This document shows positions 33,537 through 41,973 of a DNA stretch of 64,000 bases, piece after piece; within the stretch, counting starts at the first letter, position 1; every line of letters begins with the position of its first letter. This DNA comes from Ochromonas danica (taxonomy: Eukaryota; Sar; Chrysophyceae; Chromulinales; Chromulinaceae): assembly GCA_015146655.1 (NCBI GenBank), contig VKHL01000012.1, forward strand, positions 1 to 64,000. Direction: 5' to 3'. The notes under the pieces were generated by a model. It made no database searches. It had not been told where the DNA came from and saw only the letters and a list, made by a program, of their open reading frames with translations. The position numbers and the translations under genes were made by a program.

Positions 33537-35039
33537 TTAGTTACTTTCAGGAACGGCGTCCTCTGGGGCTTGCACGATTTCTTTTTCCTCATGCTTAGGG
33601 GCTTCTGGCTGATCTTGTTGCTGCACGGGTTCTTGTTCAACAGGCTCAACAGCGACAGGCTCATTATGAATGACTTCATGCTCCTCATGTTGCTCCACTG
33701 CATGTTCCTCGTGTTGCTCGATAGCATGTTCCTCATGTTGCACAAACTGACTTTCCTCACGCTGCAAGGCTTGTAAAGCTTGTTCATGTAAAGGATGCAT
33801 CGCATCCTCACCAGCATGATCAGTATAGTTCGCAACAGCGTCGTCCATGAGGTGATAATCATTAGATCCTTTGGAGGAAATTGATTGAGATTGAGATTGA
33901 GAAAGAGATCTACGTGTTGGAGAGCGAGAGTTGCGGCGCTGAGGAACTGCGAAGACTTCATCAATGGTAGGAATAGTCTCCCTCCCAATATTACGCACAT
34001 CCCAACCGCGCTCGCGAGGATCACCGAGATCCTTAACAGCTTTGTCACGAGCTTGGTGACGCATTGCGGCATTGTAAGCCAACAAACGTTCGGAAGGAGG
34101 CTTAGCGAACTTGGTAGCGGGAGCCACTACTTCCTGAACCTCTTGCGACTTTGGCACCCATCTGGAGTGAATAGTTGCAACGGTTTCCTCCATGACTTTC
34201 GACTGGACCTGTGGCCCACTTTGAGCACCCAGAAGGACTAAGCTTGGTGCAGGCTCAGCAGCAGGTTGTTCTGCCTTCCAAGAATGGCCAATGGAAGTGC
34301 GCGTCGTCTTGAGCAAAGGGCTGGCAGGATTAATGTTGATTGTCTCTTTATGAGGAGACACAATCTTCTCTTTTTCAGCTTCATCCTTCTTCTTGCGAAT
34401 ACTCTGCTTAAACGCTGTTGTGGGTTCCATCAACTTACTGGAAACTTCGTTTTTGGTATGGGCGCATGGAGCAGGGCGGCGCAACTCCCACCAAATATCG
34501 TCATCATAGTTCACACGATCTTTAGCAGCTTCCCATTCTTTAGTATCAGCAATGCGTGCTTGTGTTGTGCGGAGCAATCGTTCGCTGGGTTGATATCCAG
34601 CAGGCGGAATCTTCACTTTGGGTGGATCCTTCGCTTTGCGAGAATTCTCCAACATTAATTGATCACAAATGCGTGCCTTCGTGGAACGAGCAAGACTGTC
34701 ACTGGGAGAGTAAATCTTGCTGCGCCCTGTCCTCTCAGCGGAACGGGGAGGCTCCTGGCTACCATCAGAACCTCTTTGGGAGCCCTTAGAGGGTGTAGAT
34801 ACTTCGAGATGGTCAACACCGTTTGATAAATCATAATGTTCATGATCCTCACCATTAACGTGGTTAGTATCATTGCTATTGTAATCCAAATGATTGTTCG
34901 ATTGAACGTCCACCGGATCCTCAACGGTCGTGCCATCATGTGAAACTTCGTGAGAATCTTCCGCTTCTACAGGAGGATTCTCAAGAAGTTGCTCTTGATT
35001 AGAGGTCTCATTATGCTCATTTTGATCTAAAAATTCCAT
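33537..35039 (-). CDS. Acidic, disordered protein with repeated SERLLxxTxARI-like motif
   Basis: Single exon, 500 residues, not recognised. A related motif appears four times: SPSDSLARSTKARI (about 111), QPSERLLRTTQARI (about 153), NPASPLLKTTRTSI (about 250) and PPSERLLAYNAAMR (about 325). Each is followed by a charged linker. The N terminus is acidic and Asn/His-rich; the C terminus carries a QHEEHAVEQHEEHEV repeat and Pro/Glu/Gln-rich stretches. It has no membrane helix, signal peptide or enzyme motif. The repeated short basic helix in a disordered frame recalls cytoskeleton-binding proteins, but this is only a guess. It is divergent from the cytidine deaminase gene. Confidence 0.65.
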   Translation of the reverse strand: MEFLDQNEHNETSNQEQLLENPPVEAEDSHEVSHDGTTVEDPVDVQSNNHLDYNSNDTNHVNGEDHEHYDLSNGVDHLEVSTPSKGSQRGSDGSQEPPRSAERTGRSKIYSPSDSLARSTKARICDQLMLENSRKAKDPPKVKIPPAGYQPSERLLRTTQARIADTKEWEAAKDRVNYDDDIWWELRRPAPCAHTKNEVSSKLMEPTTAFKQSIRKKKDEAEKEKIVSPHKETININPASPLLKTTRTSIGHSWKAEQPAAEPAPSLVLLGAQSGPQVQSKVMEETVATIHSRWVPKSQEVQEVVAPATKFAKPPSERLLAYNAAMRHQARDKAVKDLGDPRERGWDVRNIGRETIPTIDEVFAVPQRRNSRSPTRRSLSQSQSQSISSKGSNDYHLMDDAVANYTDHAGEDAMHPLHEQALQALQREESQFVQHEEHAIEQHEEHAVEQHEEHEVIHNEPVAVEPVEQEPVQQQDQPEAPKHEEKEIVQAPEDAVPESN

Positions 35040-35674
35040 TTGATGATATTTCCGACCAATCTTTCAAAAACAAAATCCAATAACAGCAAATGAACAACAA
35101 TAACAAAAAAGATCCTACGATAAAAAAAGCCGCTATGAAAAGTCCGAAATGGCAGCAGCAAGTAGAAAAAATCTCAAGAGAACAAGTAAATCAATCCACC
35201 AAAAAGGTAGTAATAATACTTGTTAATCAAAAGGTAGGGTAGAAGAATGGAGAAGGAAGAAGGTTCAAGGATGATGAGAACGGGGCGGACGCTTTGAGCT
35301 GACAGACAGACGACAGACAGACCAGAGCAACGAGTACCACAGCAGAGTGAGAGTCACAGTGCCGCTTCAACGCTCTGGACCGGTCCTTCTGCTCTTTGAA
35401 ACTGTGACAGTAAAACTGGGGTTATAACCATGATTTTACAACTTTTACTCACCTGTCATGCAATTGTGATATTGTAATTTGCGCGGAAGGATGTTGTGTG
35501 AGATGTGAGAGGGTAAAACTGGGGTTATAACCATGATTTTACAACTTTTACTCACCGGTCATGCAATTGTGATATTGTAATTTGCGCAGGAGAGAGTTGC
35601 GTAGGGTGGTAACAATAAAATGGTCTGCTTGATGTGGTGCTGGTGTTTGAGTGAACAAGAAAGGCCCAGGAACA
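35040..35674. other. Divergent promoter region with a direct repeat
   Basis: About 635 bp between the acidic protein and the deaminase. Contents are an A-rich leader, ACAGACAGACGACAGACAGACC-type short repeats near 35305, and the 75-bp direct repeat described separately. Confidence 0.6.
35410..35587 (+). repeat. 75-bp direct repeat, two copies
   Basis: Copies at 35410-35484 and 35513-35587 differ by one base (ACCTGTC versus ACCGGTC). Each contains the perfect palindrome GGTTATAACC and a GTGATATTGTAATTTGCGC end. The second copy ends 88 bp before the deaminase ATG. Confidence 0.95.
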
Positions 35675-36679
35675 ATGACTGAGAAGTACGAGAATGTCAC
35701 AGAAGAAGAGATCCAGCGTCTCATGCGAGATGATAAGGCCTTTGTCTCTTTAGCAAATGACATTCGTATCAAGCTTACTACAGCTCCAACTCAATCGAAT
35801 TTCCGAGTTGTGGCCATCTTGATTGTTCGCTATGAAGGCAGTAAATTGCGTCTAGTTGTTGGTGCCAATTGTGAGCAAGGCTACATTGGGGGAGCTATTT
35901 GCGCTGAACGTTCTGCCATTTGCCGTCTGCGCTTCCTCGATCGACCTGAAATCCTTCGCGTTGTGGTAGTGACCGATAGTGAAGTGCCAATCTCTCCTGG
36001 GGCCCTTTGTAGAGAGTTCCTCATGTCTGCAGCTGCACCCGATACCCCTGTAGTCATTGGCAATAACAATGGCGAGGAGGTGACTGAGTGCACTGTGGGT
36101 CAGATCTGGCCCTTCCCTTATCTCTACCGGCTCTTTCTCAGGCAAGACATCATTCCTCAGGTTGCTGTCATTTGCCAAGAGGTTCAATCAAAGGCATCCA
36201 AGAGAGAATCTATCCCCTCGTCAATGCAAAGCTACCTCGATCAAGCAGTTGCTGCTGCAAAATCTGTCAATGCTAGCGATCGTGCAGAACGACTCCATCC
36301 TGTGCGTTTCTCAGCTGCTCTCATCTACGAAGACTCTTCTGTTCAAACTGCATGGATATTGAAGGGCTTAGAGTATGGTTGCACCTTGGATCCTGTCTTG
36401 CAGGTGTTGGCCAAAGCTGTTCAACGTCGCGCTGAAGACCCTAGTGGACCTGCTCCTGTACTCTTAGTGATGATGGATCAGTTTGAAGTTCTTCATGCTC
36501 CTTTTGCTCAAGCGCGTGCTTTGCTAGTGGAGCATGGATTCTCTTTCCTTCAAGTCGCTGTGCACGATGAGCAAGGATTCCTCCGTCTCACCACAGCACA
36601 AGCACTCTATCCTCCGCCAGGCAAGGCGCATGTGCTCACACATGATAGCTTTACTCTGTGCTCTTCTCCAGCGAACTAA
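35675..36679 (+). CDS. Two-lobed cytidine deaminase-like protein
   Basis: Single exon, 334 residues. The N-terminal half (about 30-150) matches the CDA fold: RLVVGANCEQGYIGGAICAERSAI carries the Zn-binding Cys (about 76) and catalytic Glu (about 78) of the C-A-E motif. The second Zn motif, normally P-C-x-x-C, reads P-G-A-L-C at about 108-112, so one Cys ligand is Gly. The C-terminal half (about 195-330, from RFSAALIYEDSS) resembles a second CDA lobe without any Zn motif, as in the degenerate second domain of E. coli-type CDA. Either zinc is held differently or activity is reduced. The start is the first ATG, with a tract of acidic residues after it. Confidence 0.8.
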   Translation: MTEKYENVTEEEIQRLMRDDKAFVSLANDIRIKLTTAPTQSNFRVVAILIVRYEGSKLRLVVGANCEQGYIGGAICAERSAICRLRFLDRPEILRVVVVTDSEVPISPGALCREFLMSAAAPDTPVVIGNNNGEEVTECTVGQIWPFPYLYRLFLRQDIIPQVAVICQEVQSKASKRESIPSSMQSYLDQAVAAAKSVNASDRAERLHPVRFSAALIYEDSSVQTAWILKGLEYGCTLDPVLQVLAKAVQRRAEDPSGPAPVLLVMMDQFEVLHAPFAQARALLVEHGFSFLQVAVHDEQGFLRLTTAQALYPPPGKAHVLTHDSFTLCSSPAN

Positions 36680-36922
36680 CTGGATGATCCATTGGAGAAG
36701 AGCAGGATTGGACCGCCCATCACATCCCAGAACAGAATTGACCGCCAATTAGCCAGCGTATTTCACAGTGTTGTGTAATATTGTGGTATTGTAATTCTAG
36801 TAAGTTAGACAGATAGGTAGACTAAATGAATGTCTCATTGTGAGGAGAGTTGAGAGATAGACAATGATTGACTATTCTTCTTACACCATCATCATCATCA
36901 TCATCGTCGTCATCTTTAAGCA
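36680..36922. repeat. Short convergent intergenic region with (CAT)n
   Basis: The region between the deaminase stop and the DUF952 stop, with about seven CAT/CGT units near 36889-36915. Confidence 0.7.
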
Positions 36923-37372
36923 TTAGAGTGACAAGCCGCGGATATTGAGGAAACCACCATCTTCTCCACGCTCTATCGGATACACACCTACTACAGCTAG
37001 TCTATAGATGCCACCATAGATATGAGGGAATATTGGCACGGAGGCGTCAACGGGTGTGTCTTTTGGCAATGCGGCTGTATTTCCCACTGGCGCTGCAGCT
37101 TCAAAGCGTACTTCAGCATTTAAGAACTGAGGATCTAATGCTAAGCAAATCCATTCACCAGGAACAGACTTGTAGAAGTGATTGCCAACGCCAAGAAGCA
37201 TGTTAGGTTCTTTAGTGGCATGGACAAATCCCTCCATAGAATAGGTAGGAGGATAGTATGGCTTTCCACCTTGTGTTTGCTCATAGAAGGCTTCCTTATC
37301 ACACATATGATAAATGAGTGCCTTCTCATTGGAGAGATAGACACCCTTACACAGATAGTCGCCCCAGTTCAT
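36923..37372 (-). CDS. DUF952-family protein
   Basis: A 149-residue protein if started at the Met of MNWGDYLCKGVYLSNEKALI. The DUF952 pattern is clear: IYHMCDKEAFYEQ, then GFVHATKEPNMLLGVGNHF and WICLALDP, closing with FPHIYGGI. DUF952 proteins are about 100-120 residues, widespread in bacteria and algae, with a fold likened to ADP-ribose-type binding proteins; the function is unknown. The same frame is open upstream to 37525, but that part runs through a GTATC microsatellite (KRYDTIRYDTIQ), so I prefer the inner Met. A spliced upstream exon is possible. Confidence 0.75.
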   Translation of the reverse strand: MNWGDYLCKGVYLSNEKALIYHMCDKEAFYEQTQGGKPYYPPTYSMEGFVHATKEPNMLLGVGNHFYKSVPGEWICLALDPQFLNAEVRFEAAAPVGNTAALPKDTPVDASVPIFPHIYGGIYRLAVVGVYPIERGEDGGFLNIRGLSL

Positions 37373-37425
37373 CTTTTCCTTCCAATCCTGGCTGGGAATC
37401 AATCGAACTCGCGTCTTGTATCCTT

Positions 37426-37456
37426 GTATCGTATCGTATCGTATCGTATCGTATCG
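37426..37456 (+). repeat. (GTATC)n microsatellite
   Basis: About six GTATC units followed by a diverged, inverted-like GATACGATACCGATACC. Confidence 0.95.
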
Positions 37457-37499
37457 TTTTTGATCCGATACGATACCGATACCGTATCCATCGGACAGA

Positions 37500-38306
37500 G
37501 AGCCAACCTGCCAGTAGCTGGACATCTAGCCTCATTAGCAGAGGAAGGACACACTTCACTTGATATGGAGGAAAGATTGAACGATCCTCGACTTCTACTC
37601 GGTACGAGTGAATTTCGAGGTCTTTCACCACATCAACAAGCTGTAAAACTTGTAAAAGAGTAGGCTGCATCTGCTGTTTCTTTGACTAGAGGAGCTGTTG
37701 AAGGAGCATTGAAAGCAGACTCAGAAGGAAGAGATTTGGGTGTTGTTGGGCATCCATCACACTTGAATAAAGAGGAAACACAAGAATTCTTAGAAGAATG
37801 TCAGCGAGAGGCTGATAACGGAGTACCAGTCACTTACAAAGTGGCTGCTAACATTGTAAGCAAACGGTGTTGAAGTTGAATCTCCACACAATAACCTTCC
37901 TCATTCCTCCTGCAGGCTAACCGTATCCAGAAGGTGCATCGACAACAGCATCTAGAAACTTATCATGAGATAACCCCCGGAGTTGCTAGGGCAATATTTA
38001 AGGCACACGGGATTCGAGTCGAAGTACCCCGGCTGATGGAGAAAGTTAGTGACCCGTGGAGTCGTTAGCAGTGACCAATTTGCAGCTTGTTTATTTGATT
38101 TTGAATGTATCAATGCGCTCTGCCAGAATCAGCTGCTTGAGGTTGAGGCAATTCCTGAAGCTGTACAAGGAAAAGGGGAGCAAGCCTTTGGAGAAGGAAG
38201 GATAGCTTTCCAAAGCAGAACAGTTAGTCCAGCTCTTGGTGAAGAACAAGAGAACTTTGAGCATGGCTCCACAAACAAGAAGAAACGTAAAAGAAAATCA
38301 AAATAG
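37500..38306 (+). pseudogene. Degenerate transposase-like relic with HTH-type N terminus
   Basis: Three broken open stretches on the plus strand. The best one includes GHPSHLNKEETQEFLEECQR followed by a short basic helix, the pattern of the helix-turn-helix region preceding DDE cores of pogo/Tc1-like plain DNA transposons. The last stretch ends in the basic nuclear-localisation-like KKKRKRKSK. No DDE catalytic core is visible and the reading frame is interrupted a few times, so it is inactive. Terminal repeats were not found. The class is an inference from one domain; a decayed host gene is an alternative. Confidence 0.35.
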
Positions 38307-38577
38307 CTTAATATTTTCGACCTCACTAAACTCCCTTGGGTTGGTCAGGAAAGCAGAACAAGTCGGGATTGCGCGTCAAGTCTAATCCAGTAATGGTGCA
38401 ATAATATGCTTAATATAGCCTCATACATAGTAAGAGAGAAGACGATTACAATTCAATAGCAAGTGACATTGTAATCAAAGAACAGAGAAAGTCTCCTAAT
38501 ACTGATCGAAAATACCGATGTAATGTAATGCAAGTAGTAGATAACCAACAGGGAGTGACCATTTACAATATCATAGC
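38307..38577. other. Spacer, nothing seen
   Basis: Holds the 3' region of the amylase gene on the minus strand; no further feature recognised. Confidence 0.4.
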
Positions 38578-40013
38578 TCATGGCTTAGCGTTGACATGCA
38601 AAGCCACAGCAGATAGAGCAGGAACAGACACGGTCACTTTGCCGTCGCTTCCCACAGTCACCTTGTCGCAACCTTCTTTGATGATATTGCAATAGGTACC
38701 AGCAGGAAGACCAGAAACCAAAGTGACAGACCAGGAAGAAGTTCCTCTGTTCATCGCGATAAAAGCCTGGCCACCTCTTGAAAAGGCAATCTCATTTCCA
38801 TTGCCTTGTTGCCAATTGTCGACATTGGATAAGCCAGCAGTATTTCTCCAAGCAACCATGTTGGCAATGTTGCTCCAGCGATGCTCACAAACCCAGTCGC
38901 GGCCATTAGCACAGTTGCTACCACCCTGTACACCCACAGATGGAGGGCCTTGATCGTAGGAAGAGAAGTAATAGGATGACATCACGCGAGCATTTCCATA
39001 TGGCCAAGCCAACATGAAAATATTGGCGAAGTTGTAGAGACTTCCATTTTTGTAAGTGAGCTGAGCACGGCCATTGCGTTGAGTGTCGTGGCTAGGCAAT
39101 ACAACCAACACTCATTATAAGGCAAAACTTCAATATCAAAATGCACTTACTTATCAAGGAACACATCAGCGTATTGATCCGGCATGAGCCCCCAAGATTC
39201 ACCGAAAGTCTTCAGATATTGCATTTTGCCTTCCACCACCAAATTGTCATCCAGCCAGTCAGCATAATAGAACTCTGACACTTGACCAATAGAATAGTAC
39301 ATGCTAGGTTGAACAGCTTCGCCACTCGCACCAATGACTTCTTGTCCAATGTACAAATCCTTCGGCAGCTGGGATGTAATGGCCAAGAGTTCTGTCGCAT
39401 TCTGGTGTTTTGCGGCATCAATACGAATAGCCCGCACACCATAAGAATAGAGCTTCTTAATGTAAGCAATAATCTGAGATTGTACATAGGAAGAAGAAGT
39501 AGCAAGATCTGGCAATCCACTCAAGTCGCAGTATTGGACATTGTGTTGATCAGCATAGTTATTGACTTGGCAGTTCTTGGAGGTGTCACCATCGTTATGG
39601 TGGAAATCATTCGGGCTATAATAAGGATATTGGCGATTTCCATATTTAGCGCCACCAAGAGAAGTGCCAGAACCGCCAGCCATGTGGTTGATTACTGTGT
39701 CCACGATGACGGTGATGTTCACCGCTACACATCGTTCCACCATGTTTTGGAAGGCAGCTTCATTACCAGATCTTGAGATGAGATTATAGGTAACTGGTTG
39801 ATAACGTGTCCACCATTGAGAACCTTGGATGCTATCTTGTGGGGGTGACACTTGAACAGCTTTGTATCCTTTCGGTGCGAGGAATTCTTCACATTCTTGG
39901 GCTACATCCGCCCAACTCCACTCGAACAATTGAACCATCGCACCAGCATGGACAGATCCCTGGACAACATAAGGTAACAACCCTAAGATAATCAACAAAT
40001 TCCACAACATCAT
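38578..40013 (-). CDS. Secreted GH13 alpha-amylase, 2 exons
   Basis: Exons 40013-39151 and 39091-38578 give 458 residues; the 59-nt intron falls within the conserved DNHD, and joining restores VFLDNHDTQR. The N terminus MMLWNLLIILGLLPYVVQG is a signal peptide. The GH13 regions are in order: VIVDTVINH, GVRAIRIDAAKH (nucleophile Asp, about 198), GQEVIG (acid Glu, about 224) and the joined FLDNHD (transition-state Asp, about 290). The start GAMVQLFEWSWADVAQECEE and the absence of extra domains fit animal- or bacterial-type alpha-amylases. A C-terminal Greek-key beta domain ends the chain. It hydrolyses alpha-1,4-glucan and is probably secreted, vacuolar or lysosomal. Confidence 0.93.
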
Positions 40014-40603
40014 TAAGTTATTTAGTTCTGTCTGACACAACTAACAATTCCTTGCATTTTGCATTTTGTTCAACCCCCACAACCCACAGCACACAATTAC
40101 ACAGAGCCAAGCCAAACCTCAAAATTTCGATTTGTAAACCCACTTGCTCATAGTGCAGAGTAGGAGGGAATGGGCCGGGGTGTTGAGCTGATGTGGTCTG
40201 TCAGTCCCGGATTGGGGTTGCTCTGCCTCTGCTCTCTTGGGCAAGAGGTCCTCCTTTTTTGCAATGCGATGGTCAAGTGGGTTAGAGGAAACATTAAAAC
40301 ACTTTCCTCCTTCCTATCAGATCATTCTTGCAAGTGACTTCACTAGATTGGATTGGATTACTAGGGAATCATAAGCAAAATAGAGGGGGTGGAATAAAGG
40401 TTTTTTTTGACAGACTATTTTGGTCAAATCTAGAACTATCTGTCGATCATTTTCCATAATCCGTCTGCTACTCTGGCGATTGATAATCTATCTTCTGCTA
40501 TCCTTCTCTGATCTCATTTCCCCACCGATTAGCCTTCTATCTTGAGTAAAAGCTGTCTAGCTTGTCATAGAGAGAGAGGTATTGGTTAGGAACATTGTGG
40601 ATC
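40014..40603. other. Divergent promoter region between amylase and exonuclease genes
   Basis: About 590 bp. It has a TTTTTTTT run near 40400 and no gene or repeat that I recognise. Confidence 0.5.
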
Positions 40604-41751
40604 ATGTCTGCGTCTACTCCCACTTCGTCCACTTCCTCCCATGCTGGTGCTACGAATGAAGCTAAGAGGACAGTATCCGACTACTCCCTTAGTAATACTA
40701 CTGAAAGCAAGCCCACTACACCTCGCCCATGTGCTTTCTTCGCTCGTGGACTTTGCAAGTTTGGTGAATCTTGTCGCTTTTCTCATGACCTACAATTACA
40801 GGTGAGCGCATCTTGTCTGACAATATGTTTCTTTTCTTGCAATAACATGGTAATGATTGACGTAGGAAAAGGCCGTCGAGAAGCTTCCTCCTCCACCTTT
40901 GCCCATTTTTGTCAACATCCCTGCTGGTCATCAAGTCTTCTCCATTGATGTAGAATGTGTGGCAACGGGTATTCAGCATAATGCTCGCTCTATCGCTCAG
41001 GTTTCCTTAGGTAGGGATTTTGTATTCCCTTCTAATAGTTTCTTCGGTTAATAGAAATGTTGTTTGTGTAGTTGATCAATGGGGAAGATTGATGTTCAAT
41101 TCCTACATCAAGCAAGACGTGCCCGTAGTTTCCTATTTGACCCAGCTAACTGGGATCACGAAAGAGCTTCTTGAAGAAAAGGGCATGCCTTTGGGTGAGG
41201 GAATCCATTTGTCTGTACCAATGTTCTTGACATCTAATTGTGTTGTTCTTTCCAGCTGATGCGATGGCTGTTTTGAGATCTTTTTTATCTCCCACGGCTA
41301 TTCTAGTTGGTCAGAGCATTATGAAAGATGTTCAATGGCTCCAATTAGCTCGTGGGGTTGATTATCATTCCATGATCGATCTTTCTGACCTGTTTCGGGT
41401 TTGGAGTGATGTCCGTGGTGGATACATAAACTTCTCTCAGGATCATTGTGCCAAAGTCTGGTTAGGTTTGCCGGAGCGTCCTCAACACGATGCTGTGACC
41501 GACGCAATGATCGCTATGAGTCTTTTCAATGCCTACGTTTCTGTCCAATGGGACATCAACCGCCTTCACCAATTTCAACGTGCCACTCTACTCGCACCTC
41601 GGATTGTCGGCTTCTCTTCCAAAAATCCAGTGATTGATGGTTGTTGGTGAGTTCTTTTCTTCTACCCTCATCACTTTTTCCTGATTAATCTGGAAATGTG
41701 CACAGCATGGGCAATAGGAACAACTGCATCTGCGGCGCTCCCTTCGACTAG
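40604..41751 (+). CDS. CCCH zinc finger fused to DEDD-type exonuclease, 5 exons
   Basis: Exons 40604-40801, 40866-41010, 41072-41194, 41256-41646 and 41706-41751 give 300 residues. The N terminus has a CCCH finger (C-x7-C-x5-C-x3-H: CAFFARGLCKFGESCRFSH), an RNA-binding module. The exonuclease core follows: VFSIDVECVATG (the D-x-E of Exo I), LVGQSIMKDVQWL (Exo II Asp) and HDAVTDAMIAM (Exo III, H-D-x4-D). This is the DEDDh arrangement of REXO/Xpmc2-like 3'-5' exonucleases. The last exon adds CMGNRNNCICGAPFD, a small Cys motif; without splicing the frame ends at a TGA at 41648, three Cys short. RNA end trimming is the likely job. Confidence 0.88.
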
Positions 41752-41973
41752 CTTGAAGCTTGGACGTAGTGGCAGCATGATATGACTGACGACGACTCAT
41801 TGATGGTCTCCATTCTAGATGCTCATTAGTAGTGTAGTAGTTGCCTTAGCCTTGTGGTTGTCCCTCTGTTTTCAAGTCGAGAACTTGTTTAAAGTCCCTT
41901 CTTTGAAAGTGCCATTTTTGAAGGAAAAACTCTATCACCCCTGTCATAGAAGTCATACAACAAATCAGTGTTG

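Noticed and set aside
36923-37525. Longer start for the DUF952 protein
   Set aside because: The extra 51 residues are translated from the GTATC microsatellite and lack similarity to the family; the inner Met is preferred, though not proven.
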